Assembly: GCA_902529515.1 (NCBI GenBank)
Contig: CABZWX010000002.1
Span: 35,341 to 99,340, forward strand
Source: an uncultured SAR116 cluster alpha proteobacterium
GTDB lineage: Bacteria; Pseudomonadota; Alphaproteobacteria; Puniceispirillales; Marisalimonadaceae
Length of the DNA: 64,000 nucleotides
Direction of reading: 5' to 3'
Below are positions 29,738 through 38,688 of this stretch, piece by piece. A program made the position numbers and the translations under genes. The notes beneath the pieces are model-generated. The model was not told the origin of the DNA. It did not search any database and saw nothing but the letters and a program-made list of their open reading frames with translations. Each line of letters begins with the position of its first letter. Within the stretch, counting starts at the first letter, position 1.

Positions 29738-31027
29738 ATGAATAGTAAAAACAAAATTTTTCAAAAGTTTGCAATGCCCTCTGCTGCAAAACTTATAGAA
29801 GAAAAAAAAATAGATATAAATACTATTATTGGTACGGGTGTTGATGGAAGAGTGACAAAAGGGGATGTCCTTCTTCATTTAAACTTAATTAAAAATAATA
29901 AGTTAGAAGAGAAAACTTCTAAACCCCAAAAAAATATTCTTAAAGGAAAGGAAAATGGTATGGATGTCATAGTTCCAGTTTTAGGAGAATCTGTTGTTGA
30001 GGCAACTGTTTCAAAGTGGATAAAGAAACAAGGCGACTATGTTGAAGTTGATGATCCAATTGTAGAATTAGAAACAGATAAGGTTACTCTAGAAGTTCCT
30101 GCATCTATTACGGGAATATTAGAAAATACTGTTGTTTCTGAGGGAGACACAGTAGAAGTTGGAGCTTTATTAGGAACAATAATTGCTGGAGAAAAACAAG
30201 ATAAAAAAGAAAAAATCTCTGAGGAAGTAAAAGCTAAAGATGTAGAAAAAGAAAAACCAACTACAAATAACCTTGAACCTAAATCTAATGACCAAGTAGT
30301 AGAAGACAGTCGTAATAAAGATAATGTTAACCTTGAAGAGAGAATCCCAATGTCTCGTCTTCGTCAAGCTATTGCAAGGAGATTAAAAGAGGCTCAAAAC
30401 ACTGCAGCCATGTTAACAACATACAATGAAGTTGACATGTCAGCGCTAATGGAAATGCGCAAAAATTATCAAGAAAGTTTTGAAAAGAAGAATGGTGTAA
30501 GACTGGGTTATATGAGCTTTTTTGTTAAGGCATCGATAGACGCTTTAAGTGAATATCCAGCTGTAAATGCGGAAATAGATGGTAATGATATTATCTATAA
30601 GAATTATTATAATATTGGTGTTGCTGTTGGTACATCTCAAGGTTTGGTCGTTCCTGTTCTAAAAAATGCAGACAAAATGTCTTTTGGTGAAACTGAAGCA
30701 ACAATCGCTGAATTTGGTAAAAGAGCAAAAGAAGGTAATTTAGCTATGTCTGACATGGCAGGTGGAACTTTTACTATTTCTAATGGTGGTGTCTATGGAT
30801 CATTAATGTCTTCACCAATATTAAATCCACCGCAATCTGGTATTTTAGGAATGCACAAAATCCAAAAAAGACCAGTTGCAATAGGTGATAATATTGAGAT
30901 AAGACCAATGATGTATCTAGCGCTTTCATATGATCATAGAATAATTGATGGTCGTGAAGCCGTCTCTTTTTTAGTTAGGATAAAAGAAATAATAGAAGAT
31001 CCTAGACGTCTTGTTGTAGGCGCATAG
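29738..31027 (+). CDS. sucB: Dihydrolipoamide succinyltransferase (E2) with rearranged domain order
   Basis: Lipoyl-bearing core of the 2-oxoglutarate dehydrogenase complex. The 429-aa product has an unusual layout. Residues 11-48 ([14 protein letters not shown] to [14 protein letters not shown]) are a peripheral-subunit (E3) binding domain. The lipoyl domain comes next, at 75-150, with the lipoyl lysine at 115 ([10 protein letters not shown]). A charged linker follows, then the catalytic domain from about 198 with His400 and Asp404 (HRIIDGREA). The usual order is lipoyl, E3-binding, catalytic; no second E3-binding domain is in the linker. In-frame ATG 29960, behind AAGGAAAGG, would give a canonical lipoyl-first N-terminus ([11 protein letters not shown]). 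An A9 run at 29802-29810 keeps the frame. Confidence 0.95.
   Translation: MNSKNKIFQKFAMPSAAKLIEEKKIDINTIIGTGVDGRVTKGDVLLHLNLIKNNKLEEKTSKPQKNILKGKENGMDVIVPVLGESVVEATVSKWIKKQGDYVEVDDPIVELETDKVTLEVPASITGILENTVVSEGDTVEVGALLGTIIAGEKQDKKEKISEEVKAKDVEKEKPTTNNLEPKSNDQVVEDSRNKDNVNLEERIPMSRLRQAIARRLKEAQNTAAMLTTYNEVDMSALMEMRKNYQESFEKKNGVRLGYMSFFVKASIDALSEYPAVNAEIDGNDIIYKNYYNIGVAVGTSQGLVVPVLKNADKMSFGETEATIAEFGKRAKEGNLAMSDMAGGTFTISNGGVYGSLMSSPILNPPQSGILGMHKIQKRPVAIGDNIEIRPMMYLALSYDHRIIDGREAVSFLVRIKEIIEDPRRLVVGA
29943..29962 (+). promoter_or_regulatory. Strong internal ribosome-binding site and ATG within sucB
   Basis: AAGGAAAGG at about 29943-29951, eight bases ahead of the in-frame ATG 29960-29962 (codon 75 of the long form). 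The product from it would begin exactly at the lipoyl domain, as classical SucB does. The match to the 16S anti-Shine-Dalgarno is better than at most annotated starts here. Whether it is used is inference. Confidence 0.45.
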
Positions 31028-31048
31028 TTTTTGAGTTGAAGGTGTTTA

Positions 31049-32461
31049 ATGTCTGATAAAAAATTTGATCTTGTTGTAATTGGCGCAGGCCCTGGAGGTT
31101 ATGTTTCCGCTATTGTCGCATCTCAAAAAGGTATGAAAGTAGCCTGTATTGAAAAACGAAAAACTCTAGGTGGAACTTGTTTGAATGTTGGTTGTATTCC
31201 ATCTAAAGCATTGTTACATGCTTCAGAACAATATGAAAATTCAGTCAAATCCAATGGTAATGATGAATGGGGTATAAAATACAAGGAAGTAAGCCTTGAC
31301 TTACCAAAATTACTCAAAAAGAAATTGGGTATTGTAGACGAGCTAACAAAAGGAATAGATTTCCTGTTTAAAAAAAATGAAGTTACTAAATACATTGGTG
31401 CTGCAAAAATTTTATCTCCTAACGAAATTGAAATTATTAATAATGAAAAAACAGAAGTGATAAATGCAGATAAGATTATTATTGCTACAGGATCTGAATC
31501 TACAAATCTTCCAAATATAAATGTAGATGAGAAAAAAATTGTAACATCAACAGGTGCTCTAGAATTGGATAAGGTTCCACAAAAGATGATAGTCATTGGT
31601 GCTGGAATAATTGGACTTGAAATGGGCACTGTCTGGAGAAGATTAGGAGCGGAAGTTGAGGTGGTAGAATATCTTCCTAGAATTTTGCCAGGAATAGATG
31701 ACGAAATAGCTAATAATTTTATGAAAATACTCCAAAAACAAGGTGTTAAATTTAAATTATCTCATTCGGTTGAAGAAGCGAAAATCGTTAATGATAAAGT
31801 ATTGCTCTCCGTTAAAGATATTAATAACAATACCAATAGTGAATTAGATGCAGATATAGCGCTGGTATCCGTTGGAAGAAAACCAAATACTAATGGATTG
31901 GGTTTAGAAAAGTTAAATTTGAAAATAGATAAGCACGGATTTATAGAAACAAACGAAAATTTTCAAACTTCAATATCAAACATTTATGCAATTGGTGATG
32001 TAATTAAGGGACCAATGTTAGCTCACAAAGCAGAAGAAGACGGTGTGGCTGCTGTAGAGATAATGAATGGGGAAGCTGGCCACGTTGATTACAATCTTGT
32101 GCCAGGTATTATATATACTTCACCTGAAGTGGCTGTTATTGGTAAGACAGAAGAAGAATTGAAAGCAGAAGGTATTGCTTATAATAAAGGAACATTTCCT
32201 CTAATGGCTAATAGTAGAGCTAAAGCTATTAGACATACAGATGGCATGGTAAAGATCCTATCAGATAAATCTACAGATAAGATATTAGGGGCTCACATGA
32301 TTGGTCACGAAGCAGGAACTGTAATACACGAGTTATCTATTGCAATGGGATTTGGTGCATCATCTGAGGACGTGGCTAGAATTTGTCACGGACATCCAAC
32401 GGTAAATGAGGCAGTCAAAGAAGCGGCTTTAGCAACCTACTCCAAAGCGATACATTTTTAA
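31049..32461 (+). CDS. lpd: Dihydrolipoamide dehydrogenase (E3)
   Basis: FAD/NAD enzyme that reoxidises dihydrolipoyl groups of the 2-oxoacid dehydrogenase complexes. The 470-aa product has the FAD motif VVIGAGPGGYVSAI, redox cysteines Cys44 and Cys49 in GGTCLNVGCIPSK, the NAD motif VIGAGIIGLEMG, IYAIGDVI, and the catalytic His-Glu of CHGHPTVNEA near the C-terminus. The ATG is 21 bp after sucB, ending the operon. Its stop overlaps the 3' end of the opposing SMR gene by 4 bp. Confidence 0.97.
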   Translation: MSDKKFDLVVIGAGPGGYVSAIVASQKGMKVACIEKRKTLGGTCLNVGCIPSKALLHASEQYENSVKSNGNDEWGIKYKEVSLDLPKLLKKKLGIVDELTKGIDFLFKKNEVTKYIGAAKILSPNEIEIINNEKTEVINADKIIIATGSESTNLPNINVDEKKIVTSTGALELDKVPQKMIVIGAGIIGLEMGTVWRRLGAEVEVVEYLPRILPGIDDEIANNFMKILQKQGVKFKLSHSVEEAKIVNDKVLLSVKDINNNTNSELDADIALVSVGRKPNTNGLGLEKLNLKIDKHGFIETNENFQTSISNIYAIGDVIKGPMLAHKAEEDGVAAVEIMNGEAGHVDYNLVPGIIYTSPEVAVIGKTEEELKAEGIAYNKGTFPLMANSRAKAIRHTDGMVKILSDKSTDKILGAHMIGHEAGTVIHELSIAMGFGASSEDVARICHGHPTVNEAVKEAALATYSKAIHF

Positions 32462-32787
32462 TTAGCACCCATTTTACTATAAAAAACCAATAATATTACG
32501 CCAAGAATAATAAGGCCTAAACCTAATATAGCTAATAAATCAGGTATTTCTTTATATTTTAATGCGCCTAAAATTGTTATTGCAGAAATTCCAATAGCTG
32601 CCCAAATTGAATATGCTATAGCAATAGGTATGGTTTTCATAGCAAGCATCATAAAATAAAAAGCTGTCCCAAAACCTAATACAACATAAGTGGTAGGTAA
32701 CAACTCTGTGAAATTATTTGTACTCTTAAGATGAGTGGTGCCAATTACCTCACCAATAATTGCGATTAAAAGATAAATATATCCCAT
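32458..32787 (-). CDS. Small multidrug resistance (SMR) family transporter
   Basis: A 109-aa protein with four transmembrane helices, typical of EmrE/SugE dimeric exporters of cations or guanidinium. It opens MGYIYLLIAIIGEVIGTTHLKSTN, with the essential membrane-embedded Glu (Glu13 region) and the signature YSIWAAIGISAITILGALKYKE. EmrE-type residues look more likely than SugE-type, but the substrate cannot be set. A GAGGG ribosome-binding site and a good promoter (32811-32839) are upstream. Convergent with lpd. Confidence 0.9.
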   Translation of the reverse strand: MGYIYLLIAIIGEVIGTTHLKSTNNFTELLPTTYVVLGFGTAFYFMMLAMKTIPIAIAYSIWAAIGISAITILGALKYKEIPDLLAILGLGLIILGVILLVFYSKMGAN

Positions 32788-32810
32788 ATGTATTCCCTCA
32801 CTTTGTTTTG

Positions 32811-32839
32811 TTTATACTATTTGACTTTTTTAAATACAA
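32811..32839 (-). promoter_or_regulatory. Candidate sigma-70 promoter for the SMR gene
   Basis: On the - strand TTGTAT (32839-32834) and TATAAA (32816-32811) are separated by exactly 17 bp. Transcription would start about 20 bases ahead of the SMR ATG at 32787. The divergent aldolase gene shares this 85-bp intergenic region. Confidence 0.5.
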
Positions 32840-32872
32840 TATGAGAGAATTAAAATTTTATGGTGTAATAAA

Positions 32873-33649
32873 ATGGATGAAATAAAACTAAAAGAAAATA
32901 ATTTATTAAATGATAATTATCTTGAAGAAAGAAAAGACTTGGCAGCTGCATTTAGATGGGCAGAAAGAAGTAATTTGCATGAAGCAGTGGCTAATCACTT
33001 CAGTCTTGCAGTAAATCCAGAAGGTACTCAATTTTTAATGAATCCAAATATGTGGCATTTTTCAAGGATTAAGGCTTCTGATTTACTATTATTAGATGTT
33101 GATGATAAGTCAGTTCTTTTAGGAGATAATCCACCAGATGCAACAGCATGGGGATTACATGGAGCTATTCATAAATTATGTCCACATGCAAAATGCATAA
33201 TGCATGTTCATTCTGTTTATGCAACGACTTTAGCTTCTATTGATGAATGTATTTTACCTCCAATTAATCAAGTTGCATCTATTTTTTTCAACAGACAAGT
33301 AGTAGACAAAAACTATGGAGGGTTGGCTTTTGAAGAGGAGGGTAAAAGATGTGCAGATTTACTCTCTGATCCAAAAAAACATACCTTTATAATGGGCAAT
33401 CATGGAATATTAATATTTGGGCAAAATGTTGCTGAAACTTTCAATAGACTATTTTATTTTGAAAGAGCAGCTAAAATATATGTGAAAGCTCTTCAAACTG
33501 GAAAAAAATTAAGCATTTTAGATGACGTCATTGCTGAGAAAACTGCTCAGGAATTAGAAAATGAAGAGCTCCCCAACCCTGCTGGAACTGCTTTTTTAAG
33601 AGAGATTAAACTAATTCTTGATCAAGAAAACTCTGATTATTGTCAATAA
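32873..33649 (+). CDS. Class II aldolase/adducin family protein
   Basis: Zn-dependent aldolase-fold protein of the L-fuculose-1-phosphate aldolase/adducin family. The 258-aa product has the metal-binding His pair in CIMHVHSVYATTLA, a later His in GNHGILIFG, and an acidic residue near LHGAIHKLCPHA. The specific-substrate motifs of FucA or AraD are not obvious. Uncharacterised members of this branch are common in marine Alphaproteobacteria. ATG start; it stands alone on the + strand, 152 bp ahead of htpG. The reaction is unknown: aldol cleavage, decarboxylation or epimerisation are all possible in this fold. Confidence 0.85.
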   Translation: MDEIKLKENNLLNDNYLEERKDLAAAFRWAERSNLHEAVANHFSLAVNPEGTQFLMNPNMWHFSRIKASDLLLLDVDDKSVLLGDNPPDATAWGLHGAIHKLCPHAKCIMHVHSVYATTLASIDECILPPINQVASIFFNRQVVDKNYGGLAFEEEGKRCADLLSDPKKHTFIMGNHGILIFGQNVAETFNRLFYFERAAKIYVKALQTGKKLSILDDVIAEKTAQELENEELPNPAGTAFLREIKLILDQENSDYCQ

Positions 33650-33735
33650 AAAATTAAATTAAGAGAAATTATTTTGATTGAATTTTTCAAATAAATTTTA
33701 GACCTAACAATATAATTAAAAATATAATTTTAACT

Positions 33736-33764
33736 CTTGAAAAATAATCAAGAATTACCAATTT
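33736..33764 (+). promoter_or_regulatory. Candidate heat-shock (RpoH-type) promoter of htpG
   Basis: CTTGAAA at 33736-33742, then ACCAATTTA around 33757-33765, spaced about 14 bases. This resembles sigma-32 promoters (CTTGAAA, then CCCCAT-T), though the -10 block matches only partly. It sits 38 bp before the htpG ATG, and htpG is a known heat-shock gene. CTTGA and TCAAG also form an inverted repeat (33736-33752). Confidence 0.4.
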
Positions 33765-33801
33765 ACAGTTATAATAAACAACAATTATTAGGGTAATTCT
33801 G

Positions 33802-35700
33802 ATGACTAATATGAACAATAAATTTGAAGCTGATACCGGGAAAATATTAGATATAGTTATTAATTCACTATATTCAGAAAGAGAAATATTTTTACGTGAG
33901 TTGATCTCAAACGCTTCGGACGCGCTAGACAAAAAAAAATACCTTAGTTTAACTGATAAAAAAATTGCTAATTCATCAGAAATCCCAGAAATAATTATTG
34001 AAGTCGATAATAAAGAAAAAATTCTAACTATCTCTGATAATGGCATCGGCATGAATGAGGAAGATCTTAAGTCATCATTAGGAACAATAGCTAGGTCAGG
34101 CACAAAGGCTTTTTTAGAACAAGTTTCAAAAAACAGTAAAGATGAAAAAACTGATATGTCTATGATTGGTCAATTTGGTGTAGGATTTTATGCATCATTT
34201 ATGGTAGCTGATCAAGTTGAAGTGTTATCAAAGAAAGCTGGTGACAGCCAAGCTTGGAGGTGGTCTTCTGATGGAAAAACTGGTTTTAATTTAGTTAAAG
34301 CTGACAAAGATAAATTTGGAACATCTATATTATTAAAACTTAAAAAAGATGCAAAAGAGTTTCTAGAAGAAACTAGACTTCAATTCATTGTAAGGAAGTA
34401 TTCAGATCATATTTCTTATCCTGTAAAGTTAAATCAAAAAGATAAAAAAGACACTGAAATTAAAACATTAAATGAAGCATCTGCCCTATGGACTCGTCCT
34501 GCTAAAGAAATTAAAGATGAACAATATCAAGAATTTTTCTCTCATATAGGTGCGGGATTTGGAAAGCCACTCTTAACAATGCATAATAATACAGAAGGAA
34601 CAATTAGTTATACTAATCTTATTTGTATACCATCTACTAGACCTTTTGATTTATTCAATCCTGATAGAAAATCATCTTTAAAATTATATATTAATAGAGT
34701 TTTCATAACTGACAAATGCGATGCATTGATACCTAGTTATCTAAGATTTATAAAAGGACTTGTTGATACACAAGACATAGATTTGAATGTTAGTAGAGAA
34801 ATGCTTCAAAATAATCCTGCTGTTGCAAAAATCAGCAAATCTTTAATAGGTAAAATCTTAAGAGAGCTTAAAAAAGTTAGTGAAAAAGATTTGGATGGTT
34901 ATAAGAACTTCTGGAAAGAATATGGAGCCGTTCTTAAAGAGGGTTTATATGAGGATGCAGAAAGAAAAGAAACGTTGTTAGATTTATGTAGGTTTTCGAC
35001 TAATGAAAGTGAAGACCCAATATCTCTATCACAATATTTAGAAAAAATGCCTGATACACAAAATGAAATTTATTACATTTCAGCTGAAACAAGCACTCAA
35101 GCATTAGCTAGTCCACATCTAGAAGGTTTTAAATCAAAAAACATATCAGTGCTAATAATGACAGATGCAATAGATCAATTTTGGTTACCAATGGTTGGAT
35201 CTTTTAAAGAAAAGAAATTTACATCAATCACTCAAGGTAAGATAAATTTAGATGAATTAGGCTCAAAAAATAAAGATAAAAAAAATAAGTCTAATGATGA
35301 TAAAGATAAACAAGACAAAGAGTATATAGATTTAATTGCTCAACTAAAAGTTGTTTTGGGAGATCAAGTCAAAGATATTAGGTTATCCTCTAAACTGACA
35401 GATAGTCCGGTATGTCTAGTGGCAGACGAGGGTGATATGGATATAGCCATGGAACAACTAATGGCTCAAAGAGACTCTAACTATAAAGGAGCCCCGAGAA
35501 TATTAGAAATTAATGGAGATCATTCTTTAATCAAAAATATGAAATCACTTCTCAGTAAAAAAGATAGTAATGATTTAGTAAGTGATGCTGGAACGCTTTT
35601 ATTTGAACAAGCAAGACTAATGGAAGGTAAGATGCCAGCTGACCCTGCACAATTTAGTAAGATAATGAACCAATTTTTGTTAAAGGCCATACCTAACTAA
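33802..35700 (+). CDS. htpG: Molecular chaperone HtpG (Hsp90)
   Basis: ATP-dependent cytosolic chaperone. The 632-aa product has the GHKL ATPase domain: SEREIFLRELISNASDALDK, ISDNGIGMNEEDL, and GQFGVGFYASFMVAD (lid/nucleotide contacts). The middle domain has NLICIPSTRPFDLF and FIKGLVDTQDIDLNVSREML. A charged lysine-rich linker (SKNKDKKNKSNDDKDKQDKE) precedes the C-terminal dimerisation domain ending with LLKAIPN. Full length. Monocistronic, with a candidate heat-shock promoter upstream and the convergent MFS gene downstream. Confidence 0.97.
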   Translation: MTNMNNKFEADTGKILDIVINSLYSEREIFLRELISNASDALDKKKYLSLTDKKIANSSEIPEIIIEVDNKEKILTISDNGIGMNEEDLKSSLGTIARSGTKAFLEQVSKNSKDEKTDMSMIGQFGVGFYASFMVADQVEVLSKKAGDSQAWRWSSDGKTGFNLVKADKDKFGTSILLKLKKDAKEFLEETRLQFIVRKYSDHISYPVKLNQKDKKDTEIKTLNEASALWTRPAKEIKDEQYQEFFSHIGAGFGKPLLTMHNNTEGTISYTNLICIPSTRPFDLFNPDRKSSLKLYINRVFITDKCDALIPSYLRFIKGLVDTQDIDLNVSREMLQNNPAVAKISKSLIGKILRELKKVSEKDLDGYKNFWKEYGAVLKEGLYEDAERKETLLDLCRFSTNESEDPISLSQYLEKMPDTQNEIYYISAETSTQALASPHLEGFKSKNISVLIMTDAIDQFWLPMVGSFKEKKFTSITQGKINLDELGSKNKDKKNKSNDDKDKQDKEYIDLIAQLKVVLGDQVKDIRLSSKLTDSPVCLVADEGDMDIAMEQLMAQRDSNYKGAPRILEINGDHSLIKNMKSLLSKKDSNDLVSDAGTLLFEQARLMEGKMPADPAQFSKIMNQFLLKAIPN

Positions 35701-35709
35701 TGGGATAAT

Positions 35710-36942
35710 TTAGCTTTTCCTAAATAAAAAATAAAAACCAGTTGCAATAAGACATATTAAACCAAGATATACGTTTATTCGTAGGGTTTGGTCAACTGGA
35801 ACCAGTGTTATTATCCATGACAAGTTAATCAATCCAAGAGGCGCTGTTCCAATACAAGTTACTAATATACCAAAGTTATTACCCCTAGAAGTTGTTGAGG
35901 CCTGGTATACTAATGCGCCTTGCATTGTACTGAACCCTGAAAGAAAGATCCCTCCACAAGTTAAACTTATAAAAGCTATTAATAAGTTAGGTGAATAAGA
36001 AAACAAATACATACCAAAAAAGAAACCTCCCACACCAGTAATAAAAATTAAAGAAAGATATTTTTGTGGTGAAATATTTCCGATGAATAAGGCACCTATA
36101 AGTGCTCCTAAACCTTCTGATGATGCTAGAATGCCAATATTAAATTCAGATAACATTAGCTTTTCTCTACCTAATACAGGTATTAAGGAAACTAATGGAA
36201 ACCCAAAAACATTAAAAATTAGAGTGGTTATTAATACGAACCTTAAACTAATTAAACTATAAGCATTTTTACTGGTTTTTAAGATTTCACCTAAAAGTCC
36301 ATGTGCCCAATGCTCTTTGATGTTTGAAACTATTTTGTTTGAAGAGTTTAAAAACTTTTTATTATTTGTGTTATCTTTAAATCTAAATATTAATCCAAGC
36401 GCAAAAATATACATCAATAATTGAAGACAAAAAATACCTGATAAACCCACAAAAGCATATAAAGATCCAGCGCAAAGAGGTCCAATTAAACGTGTTGCGT
36501 TATTAGAAAGAGTTTCCATTGCTAGAGAAGAACTTAAAAGATTTTTTTTAATATTCTCTGCCAACACACGTCTTCTAACAGCAAGATCTACAACCCAAGT
36601 AATTCCATTTATAAATGCAAGAGTAAATGCAAAATAAACATTAAAATTATTCGTAATAACTAATATTACGCTTGTTGCAGTGAAAATATTAGATAAAGAA
36701 TAAATTATTTTAATTAATAATAATGGTGATATTCTTTCTGAGATAGTACCTATTATTATTCCTAAGAGGCTCATAGGTAACATTCTTGCTGCAAAAATTA
36801 TCGTAACTAAATATGGAAGTCCGAGCTCTTGAAGTGCATATAAACTTAGTGCTAAAAACTCCATTGCTCTTGCAATGCCAGTCATTCCACCGGCACCCCA
36901 AAGAACTCTAAAGTCTCGATTTTTAAAACATTCTTTAATCAT
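35710..36942 (-). CDS. MFS transporter (EntS/DHA3-like)
   Basis: A 410-aa major facilitator with about twelve hydrophobic segments. It starts with MIKECFKNRDFRVLWGAGGM, close to the N-terminus of the DHA3/EntS group (NRDFRLLW-type). The first-half loop is SERISPLLLIK, in place of a strict MFS motif A. These proteins usually export drugs, siderophores or small metabolites. It starts 8 bp after the glyoxalase-fold gene on the same strand, so the two form a small operon. The frame shows no truncation. Substrate unknown. Confidence 0.85.
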   Translation of the reverse strand: MIKECFKNRDFRVLWGAGGMTGIARAMEFLALSLYALQELGLPYLVTIIFAARMLPMSLLGIIIGTISERISPLLLIKIIYSLSNIFTATSVILVITNNFNVYFAFTLAFINGITWVVDLAVRRRVLAENIKKNLLSSSLAMETLSNNATRLIGPLCAGSLYAFVGLSGIFCLQLLMYIFALGLIFRFKDNTNNKKFLNSSNKIVSNIKEHWAHGLLGEILKTSKNAYSLISLRFVLITTLIFNVFGFPLVSLIPVLGREKLMLSEFNIGILASSEGLGALIGALFIGNISPQKYLSLIFITGVGGFFFGMYLFSYSPNLLIAFISLTCGGIFLSGFSTMQGALVYQASTTSRGNNFGILVTCIGTAPLGLINLSWIITLVPVDQTLRINVYLGLICLIATGFYFLFRKS

Positions 36943-36950
36943 TTAAGTTG

Positions 36951-37367
36951 TTAGGAAATTTTTTGATGGACTTCAATGACATTACCCTCTGGATCTTGAA
37001 AGAAAACTTGGTGCCATTCTCTAGCAAAAATAGTTCCGTAGTCTGAAAATGGTATATTATTATCCCTTAATTTTTTTAGAAATGACTTAATATCATTAGT
37101 TCTAAATGCTATATGCCCCTGATCAACGGGATTAATTGTTTGATTGTTTTTAAAAGCAACATTTAAGTCTCTCTCAGCTAAATGCATCTCTATTTTACCT
37201 TCAGTAACAAAATTTATTTTTCCACTATATCCACTATCAGCTGTTTCTTCTGTTCTAGGAAAGTTTTCTATAGGAATGCTATCCATACATAAAATGTTTT
37301 TATAAAAATCATTCATTTTGTCTACATCTTTAGATACAAAGTTAATGTGGTGGAATTCTAACTTCAT
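36951..37367 (-). CDS. Glyoxalase/bleomycin-resistance (VOC) fold protein
   Basis: A 138-aa vicinal-oxygen-chelate protein. The ATG at 37367 is chosen (MKLEFHHINFVSKDVDKMNDF), because a GGAG lies 6 bases ahead; a TTG four codons earlier would put that site inside the gene. Metal-ligand positions look present: His7 in FHHINF, Glu in GKIEMHLAE, His in DQGHIAFR and Glu in DPEGNVIEVHQ. This pattern fits lyase, dioxygenase or isomerase members; lactoylglutathione lyase is possible but not shown. Co-transcribed with the MFS exporter. Confidence 0.85.
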   Translation of the reverse strand: MKLEFHHINFVSKDVDKMNDFYKNILCMDSIPIENFPRTEETADSGYSGKINFVTEGKIEMHLAERDLNVAFKNNQTINPVDQGHIAFRTNDIKSFLKKLRDNNIPFSDYGTIFAREWHQVFFQDPEGNVIEVHQKIS

Positions 37368-37424
37368 TTTATTCTCCAAAGTATTTATTGATTATAATTT
37401 TTTTGTTATTTAAATTAATATTAT

Positions 37425-37445
37425 TTACTAGAAATAAGCTAGTAA
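37425..37445. promoter_or_regulatory. 7-bp inverted repeat in a divergent intergenic region
   Basis: TTACTAG (37425-37431), a 7-base spacer, CTAGTAA (37439-37445). Perfect arms. It lies midway between the divergent glyoxalase and acyl-CoA dehydrogenase starts, where a shared operator would be expected. No regulator gene is next to it. Confidence 0.35.
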
Positions 37446-37497
37446 TATATAAATAAATATATATATAATTCATATTCATTTGCTAATGAGGACCAAT

Positions 37498-38688
37498 ATG
37501 CCAGACACCACCATTAAAGTAGAAAATTCTGTTTCTAATGATGAAATGATAACAGAGGTTAGAGACTCTGTAGCTAAATTATGTGGAGATTTTCAAGGAG
37601 AATATTGGCGAAAACTTGATAGAGAACAAGCTTACCCAACAGAATTTGTCAAAGCACTAACTGATGCTGGTTTTTTAGGAGCCCTTATACCAGAAGAATA
37701 TGGAGGTGTTGGTTTAGGAATGGTTGCTGCTTCGGTTATTTTAGAAGAAATTCATAATCAAGGATGCAATGCCGCAGCATGTCATGCGCAAATGTATACT
37801 ATGGGAACCGTTCTAAGACATGGCTCTCCTGAACAAAAACAAGAATATTTACCAAAAATAGCTGATGGATCTTTAAGATTACAAGCGTTTGGTGTAACAG
37901 AACCAACAAGTGGCACAGATACAACAAGTTTGCGTACAGTAGCAGTTCGTGATGGTGATGACTTTGTAATTAACGGTCAAAAAATTTGGACAAGCAGAGC
38001 AGAGCACTCAGATTTAATGTTGCTTTTAGCAAGGACAACACCTTTAAATGAAGTTCAAAAGAAAACGGAAGGTCTTTCTGTTTTTCTCTTAGATATGAGA
38101 AAAGCAAAAGGTAATGGGCTTACAATTAGGCCAATACGAACAATGATGAACCATTCTACAACTGAAGTATTTTTTGATAATTTAAGAATACCAGCCTCTA
38201 ACCTTGTTGGCGAAGAAAATAAAGGTTTTAGATATATCTTATCTGGTATGAATGCAGAAAGAATCCTCATAGCTGCAGAGTGTATTGGGGATGCTAAATG
38301 GTTTACTAAAAAATCCACAAATTATGCTAATGATAGAAATATTTTCGGAAGAGCAATTGGTCAGAATCAAGGTATTCAATTCCCAATAGCAAAGGCATAT
38401 GCGCAAATGAAAGCAGCTGAATTAATGGTATACCACGCAGCAAGGCTTTATGAAGCTGGGAAGCCTATAGGAGAAGAGGCTAATACAGCTAAATTGCTTG
38501 CAGCGGATGCGTCATGGTCAGCAGCAGAAGCATGCGTGCAAACTCATGGGGGATTTGGGTTTGCAGAGGAATATGACGTGGAAAGAAAGTTTAGAGAGGC
38601 TAGGTTGTATCAGGTGGCTCCAATATCAACCAATTTAATTTTATCTTATTTAGCTGAACATGTTTTAGGAATGCCGAGATCTTATTAA
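37498..38688 (+). CDS. Acyl-CoA dehydrogenase family protein
   Basis: FAD-dependent acyl-CoA dehydrogenase-fold enzyme of about 396 aa. Start is ATG 37498 (MPDTTIKVEN), preceded by AGGA, over an upstream TTG. It has the N-terminal helical domain with IPEEYGGVGLGMVA, FAD/substrate strand motifs AFGVTEPTSGTDTTSL and INGQKIWTSRAEHSD, and the C-terminal QTHGGFGFAEEYDVERKFREARL. The usual catalytic Glu (YEGT-type) is replaced by Gln in LYQVAPIS. A Glu in GMNAERILIA is placed like the alternative base of isovaleryl-CoA dehydrogenase. Substrate unknown. It stands between a glyoxalase-fold gene and the Gld-type ABC cluster, and its end overlaps the convergent DUF4340 gene by 4 bp. Confidence 0.92.
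   Translation: MPDTTIKVENSVSNDEMITEVRDSVAKLCGDFQGEYWRKLDREQAYPTEFVKALTDAGFLGALIPEEYGGVGLGMVAASVILEEIHNQGCNAAACHAQMYTMGTVLRHGSPEQKQEYLPKIADGSLRLQAFGVTEPTSGTDTTSLRTVAVRDGDDFVINGQKIWTSRAEHSDLMLLLARTTPLNEVQKKTEGLSVFLLDMRKAKGNGLTIRPIRTMMNHSTTEVFFDNLRIPASNLVGEENKGFRYILSGMNAERILIAAECIGDAKWFTKKSTNYANDRNIFGRAIGQNQGIQFPIAKAYAQMKAAELMVYHAARLYEAGKPIGEEANTAKLLAADASWSAAEACVQTHGGFGFAEEYDVERKFREARLYQVAPISTNLILSYLAEHVLGMPRSY

Noticed and set aside
29802..29810. A9 run in sucB as a third frameshift
   Set aside because: The frame is continuous through it and gives a good E3-binding domain sequence.
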